A stretch of DNA of 64,000 nt from Chryseobacterium sp. ERMR1:04 (GCF_001297705.1 NZ_LIRF01000008.1:186001-250000), one strand, 5' to 3'. Shown: positions 26,939 to 37,452, counted from the stretch's first letter. A program made the numbers and translations. The notes: generated from the letters alone by a model not told the origin.

Positions 26939-28318
26939 TTAATATCCAGTCGTTCTTGACAGTTTAGACTGCATTAAGCCATCATAATGATGATTCAGCA
27001 GATATGTATTAATCTGTTGAACAGTATCCAAAATAACTCCCACCATAATCAATAGTGATGTTCCCCCGAAAAATAGGGCGAACGCATCTGTCTGAACAAA
27101 GCTTCCATGCACAATTGCTGGAAGGACTGCAAAGATAGATAAAAATATTGCACCTGGCAAGGTAATTTTTGATAAAATATCATCTAAATAATCAGCTGTC
27201 TCTTTACCGGGTCTTACTTTCGGTACTAAACCTCCATTTCTCTTCAAATCATCAGCCATTTGGTTTACCGGAATTGTAATTGCAGTATAGAAAAATGAGA
27301 AGATAATAATTAATAGCGCAAACAATACGTTGTATTGCCAGCTAAAAACATTCTTGAAACCTGCAAGAAAAGTATTAGACTCATCAAATTTTGTTAATAA
27401 ACCTGGTACAAACATCAATGCCTGAGCAAAGATAATTGGCATAACTCCAGCAGCATTAACTTTTAATGGAATCCATTGTCTTGCTCCTTGCATAAGATTT
27501 CTATTTACACCTCCTCTTGCTTGAGCTCTGCTTACATATTGAATTGGAATTTTTCTAACAGCGACCGAGAGGACGACTGCTAAAAGAACTACCAACATCC
27601 AGAATATCACTTCAATAAGGATCATAATAGATCCCATTCCTCCTTTTCCGTTCTGCACGGCCATTTCCTGTACAAATGCTTCTGGAAGTCTAGATAAGAT
27701 ACCAACCATAATAAGGATAGAAATACCATTTCCGATTCCTTTGTCAGTAATTTTCTCACCTAGCCACATTGCAAATACTGAACCGGCAACAAGTATAACA
27801 ATACTTGGTAACCAGAACATGATAGAGTTTGGCTCTACATAGTATGCAGATTGGAACTGAGCATATGGTAAGAATAATTGAGTAATAGAAGTTAAATAAG
27901 AAGGTGCCTGTACAAGACAAACCCCAATTGTTAACCATCTAGTAATTTGATTCAATGTATTTCTACCGGACTCTCCATCTTTCTGAAGTTTCTGAAGATA
28001 AGGAATAGCCATCCCCATCAACTGAACAATAATAGAAGCTGAAATATAAGGCATGATACCTAACGCCATTACAGAAGCGTGGCTGAAAGCCCCACCCGTA
28101 AACGACGAAAGCAAGCCAAGGAGACCTGCTCCTTGCTTGTTACCGCCTTGATTTTTATAATGCTCTAAGAGATCTCCTACTTCTGCAAGGTTAATTGCAG
28201 GTAATGAGATATAAGATGCGAATCTATACACAAGGATAATACCTAACGTAAAGAGAATTTTATCTCTTAATTCCTTTAGGCTCCAAATATTCTTAAGGGT
28301 TTGTATAAATTCTTTCAT
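26939..28318 (-). CDS. secY: Preprotein translocase subunit SecY
   Basis: 459 residues with ten membrane helices. Signatures: GIMPYISASIIVQLM (plug/TM2 region), KITDKGIGNGISILIMVGI and the cytoplasmic loop with PVNQMADDLKRNGGLVPKVRPGKETADYL, the SecA/ribosome contact. Forms the Sec channel with SecE and SecG. 9 bases after rplO. Frame intact. Confidence 0.98.
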   Translation of the reverse strand: MKEFIQTLKNIWSLKELRDKILFTLGIILVYRFASYISLPAINLAEVGDLLEHYKNQGGNKQGAGLLGLLSSFTGGAFSHASVMALGIMPYISASIIVQLMGMAIPYLQKLQKDGESGRNTLNQITRWLTIGVCLVQAPSYLTSITQLFLPYAQFQSAYYVEPNSIMFWLPSIVILVAGSVFAMWLGEKITDKGIGNGISILIMVGILSRLPEAFVQEMAVQNGKGGMGSIMILIEVIFWMLVVLLAVVLSVAVRKIPIQYVSRAQARGGVNRNLMQGARQWIPLKVNAAGVMPIIFAQALMFVPGLLTKFDESNTFLAGFKNVFSWQYNVLFALLIIIFSFFYTAITIPVNQMADDLKRNGGLVPKVRPGKETADYLDDILSKITLPGAIFLSIFAVLPAIVHGSFVQTDAFALFFGGTSLLIMVGVILDTVQQINTYLLNHHYDGLMQSKLSRTTGY

Positions 28319-28327
28319 TAGTTACTA

Positions 28328-28777
28328 TTATAATGTAATTGCTTGTCCACCTACTTTAGAGATAAGCTCTAATGCAGATTTAGTGAATTTATCAGCAGAG
28401 ATTGAAACCGCAGATTTCAATTCTCCTCTACCCATAATTTTCACTGATTCGTTTTTAGTAGCTAAACCGTTCTGTACTAAAACTTCTTTTGTAATATCTC
28501 CTGTTATAGATTTAGTATCAATTAAAGTTTGAATATCGTCTAAGTTAATAGCTCTAAATTCTTTTCTGTTTACATTTTTGAAACCGAATTTCGGTAATCT
28601 TCTCTGTAAAGGCATCTGCCCTCCTTCGAAACCGATCTTCTGAGAATAACCAGCTCTTGCTTGCTGACCGTTGTGTCCTTTCCCAGCTGTTCCTCCTTTT
28701 CCACTACCTTGTCCTCTACCTATTCTTTTTGAACTAAAAGTAGAACCTGCTGCAGGCTTTATGTTGTTTAAATTCAT
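28328..28777 (-). CDS. rplO: 50S ribosomal protein L15
   Basis: 149 residues when started at ATG 28777 (MNLNNIKPAAGSTFSSKRIGRGQGSGKGGT). An upstream in-frame start at 28813 adds 12 residues of low complexity that overlap the space after rpmD and do not fit the family. Gly/Lys-rich N-terminus threads into 23S rRNA. Confidence 0.95.
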   Translation of the reverse strand: MNLNNIKPAAGSTFSSKRIGRGQGSGKGGTAGKGHNGQQARAGYSQKIGFEGGQMPLQRRLPKFGFKNVNRKEFRAINLDDIQTLIDTKSITGDITKEVLVQNGLATKNESVKIMGRGELKSAVSISADKFTKSALELISKVGGQAITL

Positions 28778-28796
28778 CTTAATTTTTGTTTTAAAA

Positions 28797-28973
28797 TTAT
28801 TTTTGAACTTCAAGTAAATGACTAACTGCAGCTATCATTCCTAAGATAGAAGGAGTAGCTTCGTGTTCTACAACTTGGTGAAGTTTCTTAAATCCTAATG
28901 CTTCAAGCGTTCTCTTTTGGGTTTTTGTTCTACCAATAGCGCTTCTTACTTGTTTTACTTTAATTGTTGCCAT
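28797..28973 (-). CDS. rpmD: 50S ribosomal protein L30
   Basis: 58 residues from ATG 28973: MATIKVKQVRSAIGRTKTQ, then LEALGFKKLHQ and a C-terminal strand. The usual bacterial L30 length and position between rpsE and rplO. Short, but unambiguous by sequence and synteny. Confidence 0.93.
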   Translation of the reverse strand: MATIKVKQVRSAIGRTKTQKRTLEALGFKKLHQVVEHEATPSILGMIAAVSHLLEVQK

Positions 28974-28983
28974 TGTTTATATA

Positions 28984-29505
28984 TTAACCGTTAAACACTT
29001 TACTTAGAGAAACTCCTCTCATTCTTGCAATTTCTTCTGGTCTTCTGATGTCTAACAACGCTTTGAAAGTAGCTTTCACTACGTTGTGAGGGTTAGAAGA
29101 TCCTTTAGATTTTGAAAGGATATCGTGAATACCAGCAGATTCCAATACCGCTCTTACCGCACCACCTGCGATAAGTCCTGTACCGTGAGAAGCAGGTCTT
29201 AAGAAGATATCTGCACCACCGTATCTTGCAGTAGTTTGGTGAGGAATCGTATGATTCATTACAGGCACCTTAACAAGGTTTTTCTTAGCGTCTTCAACTG
29301 CTTTAGCAATTGCAGAAGCAACCTCTTTAGATTTACCTAAACCGTAACCAATAACTCCATCTTCATTTCCAACAACAACGATAGCAGAAAACCCGAAAGC
29401 TCTACCACCTTTTGTTACTTTAGTTACTCTGTTAACTGACACGAGACGATCTTTTAATTCTAATCCTCCCGGTTTTACTCTTTCTATATTATCTAGTCCT
29501 AACAT
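28984..29505 (-). CDS. rpsE: 30S ribosomal protein S5
   Basis: 173 residues. [25 protein letters not shown], the [14 protein letters not shown] segment and [18 protein letters not shown]. Involved in decoding accuracy and mRNA helicase activity. 10 bases before rpmD. Confidence 0.98.
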   Translation of the reverse strand: MLGLDNIERVKPGGLELKDRLVSVNRVTKVTKGGRAFGFSAIVVVGNEDGVIGYGLGKSKEVASAIAKAVEDAKKNLVKVPVMNHTIPHQTTARYGGADIFLRPASHGTGLIAGGAVRAVLESAGIHDILSKSKGSSNPHNVVKATFKALLDIRRPEEIARMRGVSLSKVFNG

Positions 29506-29524
29506 ATTTTCCGAAATTTAATGA

Positions 29525-29878
29525 TTAGAATTTAAGTCCTCCTTCTCTCGCGCCATCAGCTAGAGCTTTCACTCTACCATGGTATACGAAACCGTTTCTA
29601 TCAAATACAATAGCTTCAATTCCTGCAGCAACTGCTTTGGCAGCAATAGCTTTACCAACAGCGGCAGAAACTTCAATCTTAGTACCGTTAGCGTCAACTC
29701 CTTTCTCTCTAGAAGAAGCAGATGCTAAAGTTTTGCCATCTTTATCGTCGATTAACTGAGCGTAAATTTCCTTATTACTTTTATATACAGATAATCTTGG
29801 CAATTCAGAAGTTCCAGAGATTTTCCCTCTTACTCTTCTTTTTATTCTTATTCTTTTTTCTACTTTACTTAATGCCAT
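29525..29878 (-). CDS. rplR: 50S ribosomal protein L18
   Basis: 117 residues. Basic N-terminus [33 protein letters not shown] and the C-terminal [24 protein letters not shown]. Binds 5S rRNA with L5. Confidence 0.98.
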   Translation of the reverse strand: MALSKVEKRIRIKRRVRGKISGTSELPRLSVYKSNKEIYAQLIDDKDGKTLASASSREKGVDANGTKIEVSAAVGKAIAAKAVAAGIEAIVFDRNGFVYHGRVKALADGAREGGLKF

Positions 29879-29893
29879 AATACTTATAATTTA

Positions 29894-30439
29894 TTAAGCA
29901 GATTTACCAGCTTTACGTCTAACAATTTCCCCAACGAATCTTACACCTTTTCCTTTGTACGGCTCAGGCTTTCTGAATGAGCGGATTTTTGCTGCCACCA
30001 TTCCAAGAAGTTGCTTGTCATGAGACGCTAAAGTAATAATTGGATTTTTACCTTTTTCAGTCAATGTATCAATTACAACTTCTTTTGGAAGTTCTAAAAC
30101 GATACCGTGAGAGAATCCTAAAGCTAACTCAAGTTTTTGACCTGTGTGTGATGCTCTGTATCCTACCCCTACTAGTTCTAACTTTTTTGTGAAACCTTCT
30201 GCAGTTCCCAAAATCATGTTATTGATTAACGCTCGGTATAAACCGTGTAGCGCTCTGTGTTGTTTAGAATCAGACGGTCTGCTGAATGTAAGCACACCAT
30301 CGTTTTGTTCTAAAGTAATTCCTTCTGTAAGCTCCTGAGAAAGTTCTCCTTTAGGACCTTTTACAGTTACCACACCTTCTTTTTCAGTGACAGTAATTCC
30401 AGCGGGAATTGTTATAATTGCTTTACCAATTCTTGACAT
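29894..30439 (-). CDS. rplF: 50S ribosomal protein L6
   Basis: 181 residues. MSRIGKAIITIPAGITV, TVKGPKGELSQEL and the C-terminal PEPYKGKGVRFVGEIVRRKAGK. Lies near the factor-binding stalk base. 15 bases before rplR. Confidence 0.98.
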   Translation of the reverse strand: MSRIGKAIITIPAGITVTEKEGVVTVKGPKGELSQELTEGITLEQNDGVLTFSRPSDSKQHRALHGLYRALINNMILGTAEGFTKKLELVGVGYRASHTGQKLELALGFSHGIVLELPKEVVIDTLTEKGKNPIITLASHDKQLLGMVAAKIRSFRKPEPYKGKGVRFVGEIVRRKAGKSA

Positions 30440-30456
30440 TTTCCTTTGATTAAAAA

Positions 30457-30855
30457 TTAATAAACATAGCAGATTACTTCACCGCCTACTTTTTCTTGTC
30501 TCGCTTTTTTATCTGTCATTACTCCTCTTGAAGTAGAGATAATAGCTACGCCCAAACCGTTTAAGACTCTTGGAAGTTCAGTAGAACCTTTGTATTGTCT
30601 TAGACCTGGTCTTGAAGCTCTTTGAATAGACTTTATTGCAGGTTTGCTAGTTTGTTTGTCATACTTCAAAGCTATTTTGATCGTTCCTTGAACTGCGCTC
30701 TCTTCAAACTTGTAGTTTAAGATATACCCTTGTTCAAATAAGATCTTTGTAAGCTCCTTTTTGATTTTCGATGCAGGAATTTCCACCACTTTGTGGCCTG
30801 CGCTTTGTGCGTTCCTTACTCTTGTTAGGAAATCTGAAATTGGATCTGTTACCAT
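30457..30855 (-). CDS. rpsH: 30S ribosomal protein S8
   Basis: 132 residues. DPISDFLTRVRNAQSAGHKVVEIPASKIK at the start and the C-terminal STSRGVMTDKKARQEKVGGEVICYVY. A 16S rRNA binder and, in E. coli, the repressor of the spc operon acting near rplE. Here a long hairpin (30913-30949) precedes it, in an unusually long 147-base gap after rpsN. Confidence 0.98.
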   Translation of the reverse strand: MVTDPISDFLTRVRNAQSAGHKVVEIPASKIKKELTKILFEQGYILNYKFEESAVQGTIKIALKYDKQTSKPAIKSIQRASRPGLRQYKGSTELPRVLNGLGVAIISTSRGVMTDKKARQEKVGGEVICYVY

Positions 30856-30912
30856 TTTTCTTTTTTAAATTATTGGTTAAAGACAACCAGTATTGAACGG
30901 ACTTGAAGATTA

Positions 30913-30949
30913 AAATATCAGACGTCAGAAAAACTTCGGTCTGATATTT
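30913..30949 (-). promoter_or_regulatory. Eleven-base-pair hairpin between rpsN and rpsH
   Basis: Perfect arms aaatatcagac (30913-30923) and gtctgatattt (30939-30949) with a 15-base loop. A second small hairpin (GACAA...TTGTC, about 30963-30977) lies next to it. The 147-base gap is the longest inside this operon. No long T run follows on the minus strand. Candidate S8 feedback site, attenuator or RNase processing site. Confidence 0.6.
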
Positions 30950-31002
30950 ATTTCTTTAGTATCCAGACAACTTAATTGTCCCGATTTTTTAATTAGCAAT
31001 TA

Positions 31003-31272
31003 CTACCAACTAGCTTTTTTCACTCCCGGAATAAGACCATTATTGGCCATTTCACGGAAAGTTACTCTAGAAAGACCGAAAGTTCTCATGTAACCTCTTG
31101 GTCTACCTGTTAATTTACATCTGTTGTGTAATCTTACAGGAGAAGCGTTTTTTGGTAATTTTTGAAGTCCTTCATAATCACCAGCTTCTTTTAAAGCTTT
31201 TCTTTTTTCAGCGTATTTAGCAACAACTGCTTCTCTTTTGCGCTCACGCGCTTTCATTGATTCTTTAGCCAT
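31003..31272 (-). CDS. rpsN: 30S ribosomal protein S14 (long, zinc-free type)
   Basis: 89 residues. [24 protein letters not shown] then [32 protein letters not shown]. Only one cysteine, so it lacks the CxxC zinc site of the short form. 3 bases after rplE. Confidence 0.98.
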   Translation of the reverse strand: MAKESMKARERKREAVVAKYAEKRKALKEAGDYEGLQKLPKNASPVRLHNRCKLTGRPRGYMRTFGLSRVTFREMANNGLIPGVKKASW

Positions 31273-31275
31273 TTC

Positions 31276-31827
31276 TTAGTTCTTTTTGAAAGGTAAACCG
31301 AAGTGAGTTAACAATGCTTTAGCTTCTTTGTCTGTTTTCGCAGTTGTAACGAAAGTGATGTCCATCCCTTGGATTTTTTTCACTTTGTCGATTGCGATCT
31401 CAGGGAAGATAATTTGCTCAGTAATACCTAAGTTATAATTACCTCTACCATCGAAACCATCAGCTTTAATACCAGAGAAATCTCTAATACGTGGCAAAGC
31501 AGAAGCGGTAAGTCTGTCTAAGAATTCGTACATTTTGCTAGCTCTAAGAGTTACCTTAGCACCTACAGGCATACCTTTTCTTAATTTGAAAGCTGCTTCA
31601 TCTTTCTTAGAAATAGTACCTACAGCCTTTTGGCCAGTAATATTTGTAAGTTCTTCTACAGCATAATCAATAATTTTCTTGTCTGCAGTAGCATCACCTA
31701 AACCTTGAGATAAGATGATTTTTTCTAATCTAGGTACCTGCATTACAGATTTGTACCCAAATTCTTCCATCATTGCAGGAACAATTGTTTCTTTATATGC
31801 TTTCTTGGGTCTTGCGATATATTCCAT
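31276..31827 (-). CDS. rplE: 50S ribosomal protein L5
   Basis: 183 residues. [47 protein letters not shown] and [21 protein letters not shown]. Binds 5S rRNA and contacts P-site tRNA. 13 bases after rplX. Confidence 0.98.
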   Translation of the reverse strand: MEYIARPKKAYKETIVPAMMEEFGYKSVMQVPRLEKIILSQGLGDATADKKIIDYAVEELTNITGQKAVGTISKKDEAAFKLRKGMPVGAKVTLRASKMYEFLDRLTASALPRIRDFSGIKADGFDGRGNYNLGITEQIIFPEIAIDKVKKIQGMDITFVTTAKTDKEAKALLTHFGLPFKKN

Positions 31828-31840
31828 GTGTTATTTAAAA

Positions 31841-32167
31841 TTATAAAGTTTCACCCGTTTTTTTGTCGATTCTTACTTTCTTATCTCCATCGATTTTGTA
31901 ACCGATTTTGATAGCTTTTCCGTCTTTACCAACTAAAGCTATGTTTGAGATATGAATAGAAGCTTCTTTTTCTGTGATTCCTCCTTGAGGATTTGAAGCT
32001 GAAGGCTTAACGTGTTTTTTAACGATGTTAAGTCCTGCAACGATAACTCTAGGGTCTTTTCCTTCTTTTTTGATCACTTCAATAACTTCACCAGTTTTAC
32101 CTTTGATATCTTTTTTACCAGTAGTAATGATTACGTTATCTCCTCTTTTTATTTTTAACTTTGACAT
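31841..32167 (-). CDS. rplX: 50S ribosomal protein L24
   Basis: 108 residues. KOW motif region GDNVIITTGKKDIKGKTGEVIEV, then GLNIVKKHVKPSASNPQGGI. One of the first proteins in 50S assembly. Follows rplN by 22 bases. Confidence 0.98.
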   Translation of the reverse strand: MSKLKIKRGDNVIITTGKKDIKGKTGEVIEVIKKEGKDPRVIVAGLNIVKKHVKPSASNPQGGITEKEASIHISNIALVGKDGKAIKIGYKIDGDKKVRIDKKTGETL

Positions 32168-32189
32168 TTTCTTTTAAAAATTTTTAAAA

Positions 32190-32558
32190 TTAAAGTACTT
32201 CAGGAGCCAATGAAATGATCTTCATGTATTCTTTGTCTCTCAACTCACGAGCAACAGGTCCGAAAACACGTGTTCCTCTCATTTCTCCACCAGCGTTTAG
32301 TAAAACACAAGCATTGTCTTCAAATTTGATGTATGAACCATCTTTTCTTCTAACTGCTTTTTTTGTTCTTACTACTACCGCTTTAGATACTTGACCTTTC
32401 TTTGCGTTTCCTGATGGTGTAGAATGTTTGATAGTAACTACGATCTTATCACCAACTGAAGCATATCTTCTTCTGGTACCTCCCAGAACTCTGATAACCA
32501 ATACCTCTTTAGCACCAGTGTTATCAGCAACTTTTAATCTTGATTCTGTTTGTAACAT
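32190..32558 (-). CDS. rplN: 50S ribosomal protein L14
   Basis: 122 residues. [24 protein letters not shown] and the C-terminal [26 protein letters not shown]. Its first base is the last base of the rpsQ stop codon (32558), a one-base overlap. Confidence 0.98.
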   Translation of the reverse strand: MLQTESRLKVADNTGAKEVLVIRVLGGTRRRYASVGDKIVVTIKHSTPSGNAKKGQVSKAVVVRTKKAVRRKDGSYIKFEDNACVLLNAGGEMRGTRVFGPVARELRDKEYMKIISLAPEVL

Positions 32559-32812
32559 TACTTAGCTTTTTCAATGATTCTTACTAATCTCCATCTCTTA
32601 CTCTTGCTCGTAGGTCTAGTTTCTTGGATAAGAACTGTATCTCCTTCTGTGCATTCGTTGTTTTCGTCGTGTGCAGTATATTTTTTCGTTTTCAATACGA
32701 ATTTACCGTACATCGGGTGTTTCACTCTAGTAGTCTCACTTACAACAATGGTCTTTTCCATTTTATTGCTGGAAACTATTCCGATTCTTTCTTTTCTTAA
32801 GTTTCTTTCCAT
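32558..32812 (-). CDS. rpsQ: 30S ribosomal protein S17
   Basis: 84 residues. [42 protein letters not shown] and [18 protein letters not shown]-fold 16S rRNA binder. One-base overlap with rplN; 14 bases after rpmC. Confidence 0.98.
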   Translation of the reverse strand: MERNLRKERIGIVSSNKMEKTIVVSETTRVKHPMYGKFVLKTKKYTAHDENNECTEGDTVLIQETRPTSKSKRWRLVRIIEKAK

Positions 32813-32826
32813 AATGTATGAAAATC

Positions 32827-33015
32827 TTATTGTTGTTTGTTAGTTAACTCCGTATTTAGTCTTGCGATTGTTTTTCTCAAATCTTTGATTTGAATTGGAT
32901 TTTCAAGTGGGCTAATTTTATGAGCTAACTTCATTTTAGTAAATTCAGTTTTAGCTTCAGCCAATTTCACTTGAATATCTTCAGCGCTTAGATTTTTAAT
33001 TTCAGCTTGTTTCAT
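32827..33015 (-). CDS. rpmC: 50S ribosomal protein L29
   Basis: 62 residues from ATG 33015 ([20 protein letters not shown]). A TTG at 33024 would add three residues and is less likely. C-terminal [15 protein letters not shown]. Two-helix protein at the tunnel exit, a docking site for trigger factor and SRP. Confidence 0.95.
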   Translation of the reverse strand: MKQAEIKNLSAEDIQVKLAEAKTEFTKMKLAHKISPLENPIQIKDLRKTIARLNTELTNKQQ

Positions 33016-33027
33016 TGTATTCAAAGA

Positions 33028-33453
33028 TTATAAAGGTTTAACAAAATCATTAGCAACTACAAAATTGGTAACTACCGGTAATTTTTGTGCAGCAAGTCTT
33101 AGAGCTTCTTTAGCGATATCGTAAGATACTCCTCCAACTTCGAACAAAATTTTACCTGGTTTTACTACAGCTACCCAATATTCTACAGCACCCTTACCTT
33201 TACCCATCCTTACTTCGGCTGGTTTTTTAGTAATAGGCTTATCTGGAAATATTTTGATCCATAGTTGACCTTCTCTCTTCATATATCTTGTAGCAGCGAT
33301 ACGAGCAGCTTCGATTTGTCTTGCAGTGATCCAAGCTCCTTCTGTAGCTTTGATTCCGAAAGTTCCGTAAGCAAGTTGATTACCTCTTTGAGCAATCCCC
33401 TTCATCTTCATCTTATGAACTTTACGGAATTTGGTTCTTTTTGGTTGTAACAT
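33028..33453 (-). CDS. rplP: 50S ribosomal protein L16
   Basis: 141 residues. [60 protein letters not shown] and KILFEVGGV. Contacts A-site tRNA. 78 bases after rpsC; that gap holds TTTAGATTTTAGAATTTAG-type low-complexity sequence. Confidence 0.98.
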   Translation of the reverse strand: MLQPKRTKFRKVHKMKMKGIAQRGNQLAYGTFGIKATEGAWITARQIEAARIAATRYMKREGQLWIKIFPDKPITKKPAEVRMGKGKGAVEYWVAVVKPGKILFEVGGVSYDIAKEALRLAAQKLPVVTNFVVANDFVKPL

Positions 33454-33531
33454 AATTTCTTAAATTTTAGATTTTAGAATTTAGATTTTAAAAAAGTAAC
33501 GGTCGTTTAAAAACTATCCTCTAAAATTTTA

Positions 33532-34269
33532 TTAATTATTTTTTTTATCTCTTGAAGGTCTTCTGTTATCTCTATCACCTCTGTTTCCACCACCTGAAGG
33601 ACCACCTTTCTTCTGTTGTCCTACTAATGGCATAAGATCTCTCTTACCATAAACTTCACCCTTCATAATCCAAACTTTCACTCCAAGTTTACCGTACTGA
33701 GTTAATGCTTCACCAATGTGGTAATCGATATCAGCTCTGAAAGTAGACAAAGGAATTCTTCCGTCTTTGAAGTTTTCAGAACGTGCCATTTCAGCACCGT
33801 TCAATCTACCAGAGATTTGAACTTTGATCCCTTCAGCACCCATTCTCATTGTACTAGCGATAGCCATTTTAACAGCTCTTCTGTAAGAAATTCTGTTTTC
33901 AATTTGCTTAGCAATACTATCAGCAACTAATACAGCATCAAGTTCAGGTCTTTTGATTTCGAAAATGTTGATTTGAATATCCTTTTTAGTAAGTTTCTTC
34001 AATTCTTCTTTTAACTTGTCAACTTCCTGACCTCCTTTACCGATGATAAGTCCCGGTCTAGCAGTAGTAATAGTAACTGTTACTAATTTTAATGTTCTTT
34101 CAATATAAATTTTTGAAATACCACCTTTAGATAATCTAGCTTCAAGGTATCTTCTGATTTTGTAGTCTTCAGCGATTCTGTCTCCATAATCTTTACCACC
34201 AAACCAGTTTGAATCCCATCCTCTGATGATACCTAGTCTGTTACCAATTGGATTTGTCTTCTGTCCCAT
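33532..34269 (-). CDS. rpsC: 30S ribosomal protein S3
   Basis: 245 residues. [25 protein letters not shown] motif region [18 protein letters not shown] and [12 protein letters not shown]. The end is a Gly/Arg/Asp/Asn-rich tail ([20 protein letters not shown]). Part of the mRNA entry site. Confidence 0.98.
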   Translation of the reverse strand: MGQKTNPIGNRLGIIRGWDSNWFGGKDYGDRIAEDYKIRRYLEARLSKGGISKIYIERTLKLVTVTITTARPGLIIGKGGQEVDKLKEELKKLTKKDIQINIFEIKRPELDAVLVADSIAKQIENRISYRRAVKMAIASTMRMGAEGIKVQISGRLNGAEMARSENFKDGRIPLSTFRADIDYHIGEALTQYGKLGVKVWIMKGEVYGKRDLMPLVGQQKKGGPSGGGNRGDRDNRRPSRDKKNN

Positions 34270-34276
34270 ACCTTGA

Positions 34277-34675
34277 TTAATTTTCTTTATTACCTAAGAT
34301 TAGTGTAATGTGGTTAGATCTTTTTCTGATTCTGTGTCCTCTACCTTGTGGTGCAGGTCTTAGTCTCTTCAATTGTCTAGCACTGTCTACAAAAATTTCT
34401 TTAACGATAAGATTAGCTTCTTCAATATCAGCACCTTCGTTCTTCAATTGCCAGTTAGCCATTGCAGAAAGTAATACTTTTTCTAATTTGTTTGAAGCGT
34501 CTTTCTTTGAATATTTTAGGATGCTTAAAGCTTTGTCAACTTCTACCCCTCTGATGATATCAGCTACTAATCTCATCTTACGTGGAGAAGTAGGGCAATC
34601 GTTATGTAATGCTTTTACTACATCTTGATTTGTTAATTTACGTGCTAATGCACTTTCTCTTTTTCTTGATCCCAT
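34277..34675 (-). CDS. rplV: 50S ribosomal protein L22
   Basis: 132 residues, with a ~20-residue N-terminal extension before the core ([17 protein letters not shown]). C-terminal [24 protein letters not shown] includes the loop lining the exit tunnel, the site of macrolide resistance changes in other bacteria. 7 bases before rpsC. Confidence 0.97.
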   Translation of the reverse strand: MGSRKRESALARKLTNQDVVKALHNDCPTSPRKMRLVADIIRGVEVDKALSILKYSKKDASNKLEKVLLSAMANWQLKNEGADIEEANLIVKEIFVDSARQLKRLRPAPQGRGHRIRKRSNHITLILGNKEN

Positions 34676-34677
34676 GA

Positions 34678-34956
34678 TTATCTACTTCCTTTGTTTTTAT
34701 TACCACCATGACCTCTAAAAGATCTTGTTGGAGAAAATTCGCCTAACTTGTGACCAACCATGTTCTCAGTAACATAAACAGGGATAAAAGATTTCCCGTT
34801 GTGTACTGCAATAGTTTGTCCTACGAAGTCTGGAGAGATCATAGACGCTCTAGACCAAGTTTTGATAACTGTTTTCTTACCAGCCTCTATATTTGCCTGA
34901 ACCTTCTTATCTAAAGTATATGCGATGAATGGTCCTTTTTTAAGTGATCTTGCCAT
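34678..34956 (-). CDS. rpsS: 30S ribosomal protein S19
   Basis: 92 residues. [41 protein letters not shown] and [17 protein letters not shown]. Forms the 30S head with S13. 2 bases between rplB stop and this gene and 2 before rplV. Confidence 0.98.
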   Translation of the reverse strand: MARSLKKGPFIAYTLDKKVQANIEAGKKTVIKTWSRASMISPDFVGQTIAVHNGKSFIPVYVTENMVGHKLGEFSPTRSFRGHGGNKNKGSR

Positions 34957-34958
34957 AA

Positions 34959-35780
34959 TTATTTACGTTTAGATATGATATGACGGTTAGACGCTTTGTT
35001 TTTCTTTCTGGTTTTGTAACCTTTAGCTGGCATACCGTTTCTAGATCTTGGGTGACCTCCAGATGAACGTCCTTCACCACCTCCCATTGGGTGATCTACA
35101 GGGTTCATTACTACCGGTCTAGTTCTAGGTCTTCTACCTAACCATCTGCTTCTACCAGCCTTACCTGAAACAGTTAACTGATGATCAGAGTTAGAAACAG
35201 ATCCAATCATTGCATAACACTCAGTAAGGATCATTCTAGATTCTCCTGAAGGCAATTTGATGATTGCATATTTTCCGTCTCTTGAAGTAAGTTGAGCTGA
35301 AGAACCAGCACTTCTTGCTAAAATAGCACCTTGTCCAGGCTTCATTTCAACACAAGAAATTACTGTACCCAATGGAATATTTTTCAATTTCATTGCGTTA
35401 CCGATATTCGGTTCTACAACCTCACCTGAAACTACCTTTTGATCTACTTTGATACCGTTTGGAGCGATGATATATCTCTTCTCTCCGTCAGCATACTCTA
35501 ATAGAGCGATAAATGCAGTTCTGTTTGGATCATATTCTACAGTTTTTACCGTTGCTTCAACATCATGCTTGTTTCTTTTGAAGTCGATAATTCTGTATTT
35601 CTTTTTGTGTCCACCTCCGGTGTAACGCATGGTCATTTTACCAGTTTGGTTACGTCCACCTGACTTACTAATACCAACAGTTAGAGATTTCTCTGGTTTG
35701 TTAGTAGTAATTTCCTCAAAATTGTTTACAATTCTGAATCTCTGTCCTGGGGTGATAGGTTTTAATTTTCTAACAGACAT
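34959..35780 (-). CDS. rplB: 50S ribosomal protein L2
   Basis: 273 residues. [42 protein letters not shown] and the conserved peptidyl-transferase-region [21 protein letters not shown]. Frame intact; 22 bases after rplW. Confidence 0.98.
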   Translation of the reverse strand: MSVRKLKPITPGQRFRIVNNFEEITTNKPEKSLTVGISKSGGRNQTGKMTMRYTGGGHKKKYRIIDFKRNKHDVEATVKTVEYDPNRTAFIALLEYADGEKRYIIAPNGIKVDQKVVSGEVVEPNIGNAMKLKNIPLGTVISCVEMKPGQGAILARSAGSSAQLTSRDGKYAIIKLPSGESRMILTECYAMIGSVSNSDHQLTVSGKAGRSRWLGRRPRTRPVVMNPVDHPMGGGEGRSSGGHPRSRNGMPAKGYKTRKKNKASNRHIISKRK

Positions 35781-35802
35781 TACTATTATTTATAATTAAT
35801 AA

Positions 35803-36093
35803 TTAATTTACAGCAAAAATATCGATTACTTCCCCTTCTGCAAGAGTGATAATCGCTTTTTTCAATTTGTTTGTCTTTCCTACTTGAAGACCTTTTTTAG
35901 TGTATTTTGAAGAAACCTTCGGAGCATAAATCATTGTTCTAACGTCTGCTACTTTTACACCGTAAGCTACTTCTACAGCTTTTTTAATTTGGATTTTATT
36001 CGCCTTAGGTTGTACTAAGAAAGAATAAGCACCTCTTAAATCTGTAAGATAGTTTGCTTTTTCTGAAATAACTGGTTTAATAATTAGTGACAT
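35803..36093 (-). CDS. rplW: 50S ribosomal protein L23
   Basis: 96 residues. LIIKPVISEKANYL, KANKIQIKKAVEVAYGVKVADVRT and the C-terminal strand VIDIFAVN. Tunnel-exit docking protein. 3 bases after rplD. Confidence 0.97.
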   Translation of the reverse strand: MSLIIKPVISEKANYLTDLRGAYSFLVQPKANKIQIKKAVEVAYGVKVADVRTMIYAPKVSSKYTKKGLQVGKTNKLKKAIITLAEGEVIDIFAVN

Positions 36094-36096
36094 GAT

Positions 36097-36726
36097 TTAT
36101 TTCTTTAAATTTTCCTGGAATTTTTCAACTGCACCTTCTAAGAAAACGATCTCACCTGCATTGATTAAGTCATAAGAAGAAATTTCGTTGAATTTCATTA
36201 CTTTAGTCTTAGGTAAGTTTCTTGAAGATAAATATACATTCTTGTTTGTATCAGGAAGAATGAATAAAGACTTCTTATCGTTTAATGCTAATGCATTCAA
36301 GATAGTGATGAAATCTTTAGTTTTAGGAGCATTGATGCTCAAACCTTCTACAATTTTAATACTGTTGTCTCTCATTTTCTGAGAAAGAACAGATTTTTTA
36401 GCCAATCTCTTAAGAGCTTTGTTCAATTTGAATCTGTAGTCTCTCGGTTTTGGACCGAAAATTCTACCTCCACCTCTGAAAACTGGCGATTTGATATCAC
36501 CATATCTTGCAGAACCTGAACCTTTTTGCTTTTTCAACTTTTTAGTTGAACCAGAGATTTCGCTTCTTTCTTTTGATTTATGAGTACCTTGACGCTGAGC
36601 AGCAAGATATTGTTTTACTTCTAAGTAAACCGCGTGCTTATTTGGCTCAATACCGAATACAGATTCGTCTAGAGTTACTTTTTTTCCGGTTTCCTTTCCT
36701 GATGTATTTAATACTACTAGTTCCAT
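36097..36726 (-). CDS. rplD: 50S ribosomal protein L4
   Basis: 209 residues. [18 protein letters not shown]-type loop, [30 protein letters not shown], then the globular C-terminus. Starts inside the last codons of rplC (10-base overlap), so translation is coupled. In E. coli L4 represses the S10 operon. Confidence 0.97.
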   Translation of the reverse strand: MELVVLNTSGKETGKKVTLDESVFGIEPNKHAVYLEVKQYLAAQRQGTHKSKERSEISGSTKKLKKQKGSGSARYGDIKSPVFRGGGRIFGPKPRDYRFKLNKALKRLAKKSVLSQKMRDNSIKIVEGLSINAPKTKDFITILNALALNDKKSLFILPDTNKNVYLSSRNLPKTKVMKFNEISSYDLINAGEIVFLEGAVEKFQENLKK

Positions 36727-37343
36727 TTTCTGATAATTACATAAGAATTTTTAGCTCCCGGAACAGCACCTTTTACTACTAAAAGATTTTGTTCTTGATC
36801 CACTTTTAATACTTGAAGGTTTTGTACAGTTACCTGCTTACCTCCCATTCTACCTGCCATTCTCATTCCTTTGAATACTCTTGAAGGATCCGATCCAGCA
36901 CCGATAGAACCTGGAGCTCTAAGTCTGTTGTGCTGACCATGAGTAGCTTGCATTACACCTCCAAATCCGTGTCTTTTAACAACACCTTGGAAACCTTTAC
37001 CTTTAGAAGTACCTGTTACATCTACATATTCACCTTCAGCGAATAATTTCACAGTTACATCCACTCCTACTGTTACTTGGTCTACGAATTCTCTGTAGAA
37101 TTCTACCAACTTAGCTTTAGGAGTTGAACCAGCCTTTTTAAAATGACCAGCTAACGCTTTACCAACGTTCTTCTCACTCTTGTCATCGAAACCTAATTGA
37201 ACTGCTTTATAGCCGTCCTTTTCAATGGTTCTGACCTGTAAAACCGAGCATGGACCAGCTTGGATAACTGTACAAGGAATGTTTTTTCCTTCTTCGTTAA
37301 ACAAAGATGTCATACCGATTTTTTTACCAATAATACCTGACAT
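36717..37343 (-). CDS. rplC: 50S ribosomal protein L3
   Basis: 208 residues. [41 protein letters not shown] and [23 protein letters not shown]. First gene of the S10-like block here; rpsJ, which normally precedes it, lies 18 kb away at 55785. A good promoter is 110 bases upstream. Confidence 0.98.
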   Translation of the reverse strand: MSGIIGKKIGMTSLFNEEGKNIPCTVIQAGPCSVLQVRTIEKDGYKAVQLGFDDKSEKNVGKALAGHFKKAGSTPKAKLVEFYREFVDQVTVGVDVTVKLFAEGEYVDVTGTSKGKGFQGVVKRHGFGGVMQATHGQHNRLRAPGSIGAGSDPSRVFKGMRMAGRMGGKQVTVQNLQVLKVDQEQNLLVVKGAVPGAKNSYVIIRKWN

Positions 37344-37452
37344 TATTTATATAATATGTTATAAAATTTCCTTGGATTCACATTCATTTTAGAAAGGTTT
37401 ATTGTAATTTCTACTTTTGATATAGGCATACTCTACCCCTAAAATGAGTGTG

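Noticed and set aside
33462-33490. TTTAGATTTTAGAATTTAG repeats between rplP and rpsC
   Set aside because: Low-complexity AT sequence; no palindrome strong enough to suggest function.
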